From the NCBI GenBank assembly GCA_033762195.1, contig JANRLV010000017.1, positions 1 to 7,223 of the forward strand: 7,223 bases of DNA, read 5' to 3'. Below are positions 5,195 through 7,223 of this stretch, in pieces. Position 1 is the first letter of the stretch. Every line of letters begins with the position of its first letter. The position numbers and the translations under genes are program-made. This DNA is from SpSt-398 sp033762195 (GTDB lineage Bacteria; Bacteroidota; Bacteroidia; Chitinophagales; Chitinophagaceae). The notes beneath the pieces are model-generated. The model had not been told where the DNA came from, made no database searches, and saw nothing but the letters and a program-made list of their open reading frames with translations.

Positions 5195-5557
5195 ATGTCG
5201 CAAGACTTAAAAAACATATTATCCAAATTCTCTTCGGAGGTCGATCAGCAAACCCTGCTGAAATACCTCGAGGGAAAGCTGTCGGAACAACAGAAGCATG
5301 ATGTAGAAAAACAGATGCTCGACAGCGAATTTGAACAGGACGCCCTGGAAGGACTTGAACAGGTTCGGCAAAAAGAGAAACTGGCTTCCCTGGTCGAACA
5401 AATGAACCGTGACCTGAAAAAGAAAGTGGCGAAGAAAAAAAGGTTGCGGGATAAATGGCGGTATAAAGACCAGCCCTGGATCTATGTGGCCGTACTGATC
5501 GTGCTTTTATTGGCCATTATCAGCTATGTTATTCTGCGATTAATGATGAAACCTTAA
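5195..5557 (+). CDS. Small C-terminally anchored membrane protein, putative anti-sigma factor
   Basis: This 120-residue protein has a soluble N-terminal part, one hydrophobic segment (about 95-114) and only about six residues after it. The segment LLKYLEGKLSEQQKHDVEKQ followed by MLDSEFEQDALEGLEQV (21-57 in all) resembles the helical N-terminal region seen in many Bacteroidota sigma-associated proteins, where it would face the cytoplasm. Residues 58-90 are strongly charged and likely coiled coil, ending in a Lys/Arg-rich stretch next to the membrane. There is no cysteine in the protein, so it is not a zinc-type (ZAS, HxxxCxxC) anti-sigma factor, and there is no FecR-like periplasmic domain. 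The role rests on position: it starts 9 bases after the sigma gene. An alternative is a scaffold protein unrelated to sigma control. Its stop overlaps the stop of the opposite-strand neighbour by 4 bases. Confidence 0.75.
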   Translation: MSQDLKNILSKFSSEVDQQTLLKYLEGKLSEQQKHDVEKQMLDSEFEQDALEGLEQVRQKEKLASLVEQMNRDLKKKVAKKKRLRDKWRYKDQPWIYVAVLIVLLLAIISYVILRLMMKP

Positions 5558-6075
5558 AGCAGGGACTGGCGGTTTGCTTTATCTTCCCGGATCATTTCCC
5601 CATATCCCATATTTCTTGAAAGGGCATTTACCGCCAACGCGATCCTCTTTGTCTTGGTAGCCTCCGTTTTAGCCGACTCGATCCACTGACTAAAGTATTT
5701 CTGATGTCCTTTGGGCAGGTTTTTAAAATAGCGAAGCGCTGATGGCTCATCTTCCAAACAGGCCATGAAATCGGATGACAAGGGCATCTCGCGGTCATCA
5801 CAGGTTAATTCCACCTTTACCATTGCGCCGTGTTTTTTTCCAATCCCCTTGCGCATGGTGGCATTCACCGCCATGATGAACGAACCACCCCCCATGGGGA
5901 TCAAAGCAACCTGTTCGATCTTATACGCATCCAGTTTTCCTTTAACCCGAAAGGATTGCTTTTGTCCCGGTTTTAGCTTTTCAGCCAGATCTGCAGGAAC
6001 CTCAATATAGGTCCAACCTGTCTTCTCTCCTTTTGTGTTGAACTTTTGCAAGGCTGTATTAAAAGATATCTTCAT
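5554..6075 (-). CDS. DUF1905 / YdeI (OmpD-associated) family protein
   Basis: This 173-residue soluble protein has no signal peptide or membrane segment. Residues ~1-95 fit DUF1905: KGEKTGWTYIEVPADLAEKL (15-34), FRVKGKLDAYKIEQVALIPM, GGSFIMAVNATMRKGIGKKH, GAMVKVELTCDD. Residues about 98-161 fit the YdeI/OmpD-associated domain: a first helix, then SALRYFKNLPKGHQKYFSQW, IESAKTEATKTKRIALAVNAL. This two-part arrangement is common in Bacteroidota and other bacteria. The domain has been connected with bacteriocin or peptide resistance in enteric bacteria, but the biochemical role is not known. ATG 6073-6075 is the only good start. The gene is transcribed alone from the divergent region shared with the RRM gene and runs tail-to-tail into the sigma/anti-sigma unit; the two stop codons interlock on TTAA (5554-5557). 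Confidence 0.9.
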   Translation of the reverse strand: MKISFNTALQKFNTKGEKTGWTYIEVPADLAEKLKPGQKQSFRVKGKLDAYKIEQVALIPMGGGSFIMAVNATMRKGIGKKHGAMVKVELTCDDREMPLSSDFMACLEDEPSALRYFKNLPKGHQKYFSQWIESAKTEATKTKRIALAVNALSRNMGYGEMIREDKANRQSLL

Positions 6076-6125
6076 TGAATTAAAAAATAGTTCCTTAAAT
6101 TAATGAATCCCTCACTAAAATGGCG

Positions 6126-6133
6126 TATCTTCG
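6126..6133 (+). promoter_or_regulatory. Candidate -7 promoter box TATCTTCG for the RRM gene
   Basis: TATCTTCG, followed by CGGC, is one base from the Bacteroidota consensus TAnnTTTG. It lies in the 181-base divergent region 6076-6256. Transcription would begin near 6140, leaving a leader of about 115 bases before the RRM start. I see no clear TTG at the -33 position, so the call is weak. No equally good box was found for the minus-strand DUF1905 gene. Confidence 0.3.
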
Positions 6134-6164
6134 CGGCGTCAATTTGAGTTTTACCGCTTCGATA

Positions 6165-6260
6165 ATGGAAAGTCTTAATTTCTACGCATCACTGCTAATA
6201 GTTAGTCTTCTTTACAGGCCGGTCCCTCAAGCATTTTTTAAACACAATTTTTGTAAATGA
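6165..6260 (+). CDS. Possible 31-codon leader ORF overlapping the RRM start
   Basis: An uninterrupted frame runs from ATG 6165 to TGA 6258-6260. Its stop overlaps the RRM start codon as ATGA (6257-6260), the same coupling geometry seen twice in the crcB-ppa operon. The predicted peptide starts MESLNFYASLLIVSLL and ends in a basic/aromatic stretch; it has no family I recognise. If the box at 6126 is the promoter, the ATG would be about 25 bases into the transcript. A 31-codon open frame can occur by chance, there is no ribosome-binding site, and codon use gives no help at this length, so it is listed as a candidate only. Confidence 0.25.
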   Translation: MESLNFYASLLIVSLLYRPVPQAFFKHNFCK

Positions 6261-6268
6261 ACATTTAC
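6253..6268 (+). promoter_or_regulatory. Inverted repeat enclosing the RRM start codon
   Basis: GTAAATG-AA-CATTTAC is a perfect 7-bp dyad with a 2-base centre; the ATG start codon is the last three bases of the left arm. In RNA the closing pair would open, giving a weak 6-bp, mainly A-U stem with a GAAC loop. It could hide the start codon or be a DNA or RNA protein site. The right arm is coding sequence for Asn-Ile-Tyr, which is conserved in the family, so only the left GTAA is free to have been selected. Confidence 0.3.
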
Positions 6269-6556
6269 GTTTCAAATTTAAGCTTCAACGTAACAGATGA
6301 AGACTTAAGGTCCTATTTTGAGGAGTATGGCGAAGTATCTTCTGCCAAAGTAATCACCGACAAATTCACTCAGCGCAGCCGCGGATTTGGTTTCGTGGAA
6401 ATGGCTGATGATGAAGCCGCCCGCAAAGCAATCGCCGAGCTGGATGGAGCCACTGCTGATGGCCGTGCCATCAAAGTGACCGAGGCTAAGCCCCGGGAAG
6501 AAAGACCCGCTGGTGGACAGCGCCGTTCTTTCGCCGGTCAAAATAACCGTTGGTAA
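6257..6556 (+). CDS. Small RRM-domain RNA-binding protein
   Basis: This 99-residue protein consists of one RNA recognition motif plus a short tail. RNP2 is IYVSNL (3-8, aromatic Tyr4) and RNP1 is RGFGFVEM (42-49, aromatic Phe44 and Phe46), so all three RNA-stacking aromatics are present. The helix TDEDLRSYFEEYG (13-25) and final strand GRAIKVTEA complete the beta-alpha-beta-beta-alpha-beta fold by about residue 77. Residues 78-99 are an Arg/Gly/Gln-rich basic tail ending NNRW, likely disordered and RNA-contacting. Bacterial members occur mainly in Bacteroidota and cyanobacteria, are often cold or stress induced, and act as post-transcriptional regulators or chaperones. The gene is monocistronic or preceded only by a possible leader ORF, with a long leader and a strong terminator (6577-6606) 20 bases after its stop. 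No Shine-Dalgarno is seen. Confidence 0.95.
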   Translation: MNIYVSNLSFNVTDEDLRSYFEEYGEVSSAKVITDKFTQRSRGFGFVEMADDEAARKAIAELDGATADGRAIKVTEAKPREERPAGGQRRSFAGQNNRW

Positions 6557-6576
6557 TCTTACCATCGAACGCACAA

Positions 6577-6606
6577 AAAAAGTCGGAACAATTGTTCCGA
6601 CTTTTT
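6577..6606. terminator. Bidirectional intrinsic terminator, perfect 30-bp palindrome
   Basis: Two exact 15-base arms meet with no spacer: A5-GTCGGAACAA and its complement ending in T5. It gives a GC-containing stem flanked by A-tracts on the left and T-tracts on the right, so it reads as hairpin plus U-run on both strands. It lies between the RRM stop (6556) and the stop of the convergent DsbA-like gene (6626) and can end both transcripts. It is the only classical intrinsic terminator in the window. Confidence 0.92.
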
Positions 6607-6625
6607 CATTTTAAACCGATCCCGA

Positions 6626-7195
6626 TTATGCTCTCGCGCGGGACGGTGCTTTACGCTTTGATTTTTTAATCGCTGCCTCAATCTCTTTGCTCAGGTTGGC
6701 AAAGGTGGGTTTGCCCTTTAAAGGCGCCCCGTTGATAAAAAAGGCAGGTACTTCTTTTACCCCTAAACCGATGCCTTCTTTCAGGTCATCCTGTACCTGC
6801 CAGCCAAACTTACCGTTTACCAGGTGGTCCAGGAATTTTTTATCGGTCACCCCCGCTTCGCGTGAGTGGAGTTTCAAACTAGTAGTACCAAGGCTCCGCC
6901 TGTTCTGGAACAATACATTGTGCATTTCCCAAAACTTACCTTCCTGGGCCGCGGCAATCGCCGCTTCACCAGCCTTCATGCTTCGTTGATGGATCATGGT
7001 CTGAGGGAAATGACGAAAATTGAATCGGATCTTCCCTTCATATTCTTCCAGTAGCTGTTTCACGATCTCATTCGCTTTCGCACAAGCCTCACTCTCATAC
7101 TCACCAAATTCCATTAAAGTCACCGGGGCTTCCGGGTTTCCAACAAAAACATCTCGAGGTTCAATGATTATTTCTTCTTCCTTTTTAAATGCCAT
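6626..7195 (-). CDS. DsbA-family thioredoxin-fold protein with SxxC in place of CxxC
   Basis: This 189-residue protein fits the Thioredoxin_4/DsbA_2 group: GNPEAPVTLMEFGEYE (19-34) is the usual entry to the active site, followed by a helical insertion (PQTMIHQRSMKAGEAAIAAA and the FWEMHNVLF segment). The VPAFFING segment contains the cis-proline (Pro150). Normally the motif after EYE is Cys-Pro-Tyr-Cys; here it is Ser35-Glu-Ala-Cys38, so the nucleophilic cysteine is Ser (AGT codon) and Cys38 is the only cysteine in the protein. Classic disulfide oxidase or reductase chemistry is therefore unlikely; a monothiol, peroxidase-like, glutathione-transferase-like or binding role is possible. There is no signal peptide, so it should be cytoplasmic. 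The C-terminus is a Lys/Arg-rich tail (KKSKRKAPSRARA). It has a rare strong ribosome site (7202-7208) and shares a terminator with the RRM gene. Confidence 0.88.
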   Translation of the reverse strand: MAFKKEEEIIIEPRDVFVGNPEAPVTLMEFGEYESEACAKANEIVKQLLEEYEGKIRFNFRHFPQTMIHQRSMKAGEAAIAAAQEGKFWEMHNVLFQNRRSLGTTSLKLHSREAGVTDKKFLDHLVNGKFGWQVQDDLKEGIGLGVKEVPAFFINGAPLKGKPTFANLSKEIEAAIKKSKRKAPSRARA

Positions 7196-7201
7196 AAAAT
7201 T

Positions 7202-7208
7202 CTCCTTT
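7202..7208 (-). promoter_or_regulatory. Shine-Dalgarno AAAGGAG for the DsbA-like gene
   Basis: Read on the minus strand, AAAGGAG lies 6 bases before the ATG at 7193-7195, an ideal spacing. It confirms the start and is exceptional here: none of the other genes whose start lies in the window has a comparable site, which suggests this gene is translated strongly or has a different history. Confidence 0.75.
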
Positions 7209-7223
7209 TAAATATTTCCCTGT

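Noticed and set aside
6687..6989. 100-residue plus-strand open frame
   Set aside because: It lies wholly antisense to the well-supported DsbA-like gene and has no domain of its own.

Overview
The window looks like chromosomal DNA of a member of the Bacteroidota, most likely a Chitinophagaceae-type soil or freshwater bacterium. This is an inference from protein style: a DUF5684 membrane protein, a small RRM-type RNA-binding protein, an ECF sigma factor paired with a small one-TM protein, a half-size TauE/SafE protein, and short Bacteroidota-like lipoprotein features. Shine-Dalgarno sequences are also absent in front of most genes. No rRNA, tRNA, transposase, phage gene or CRISPR array is visible. 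Coding density is high, and no gene-free stretch exceeds about 180 bases.

Layout. At 1-885 (+) is the 3' part of a GH29 alpha-L-fucosidase that begins outside the window. It converges on a DUF5684 membrane protein (1000-1434, -), and a striking heptamer-repeat palindrome lies between them. A divergent 165-base intergenic region with a perfect 18-bp dyad precedes phoH (1600-2565, +, TTG start). A 71-bp near-perfect palindrome separates phoH from a tight four-gene operon (2660-4461, +): lipoprotein, fluoride exporter crcB/fluC, inorganic pyrophosphatase ppa, and a half-length TauE/SafE permease. Two of its three junctions are ATGA overlaps. A third, larger palindromic repeat (4497-4608) fills the leader of a two-gene unit: an ECF sigma factor (4622-5185, TTG start) and its probable membrane-anchored regulator (5195-5557). 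That unit's stop codon interlocks with the stop of a convergent DUF1905/YdeI-type protein (5554-6075, -). A 181-base divergent region leads to an RRM RNA-binding protein (6257-6556, +). This region holds a possible 31-codon leader ORF that overlaps the RRM start codon. A perfect 30-bp palindromic terminator is shared by the RRM gene and the convergent DsbA-like thioredoxin-fold gene (6626-7195, -), whose active-site motif has lost its first cysteine.

How the genes fit together. Most are unrelated housekeeping or stress genes. The clearest functional link is the crcB-ppa pair: fluoride is a potent inhibitor of pyrophosphatases, so a fluoride exporter co-translated with pyrophosphatase makes biochemical sense. 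The sigma/one-TM pair is a plausible signalling module. I do not see a clearly new multi-gene system. The most unusual signals are the three intergenic tandem-and-inverted repeat elements, the leader arrangement in front of the RRM gene, and the degenerate DsbA-like protein.
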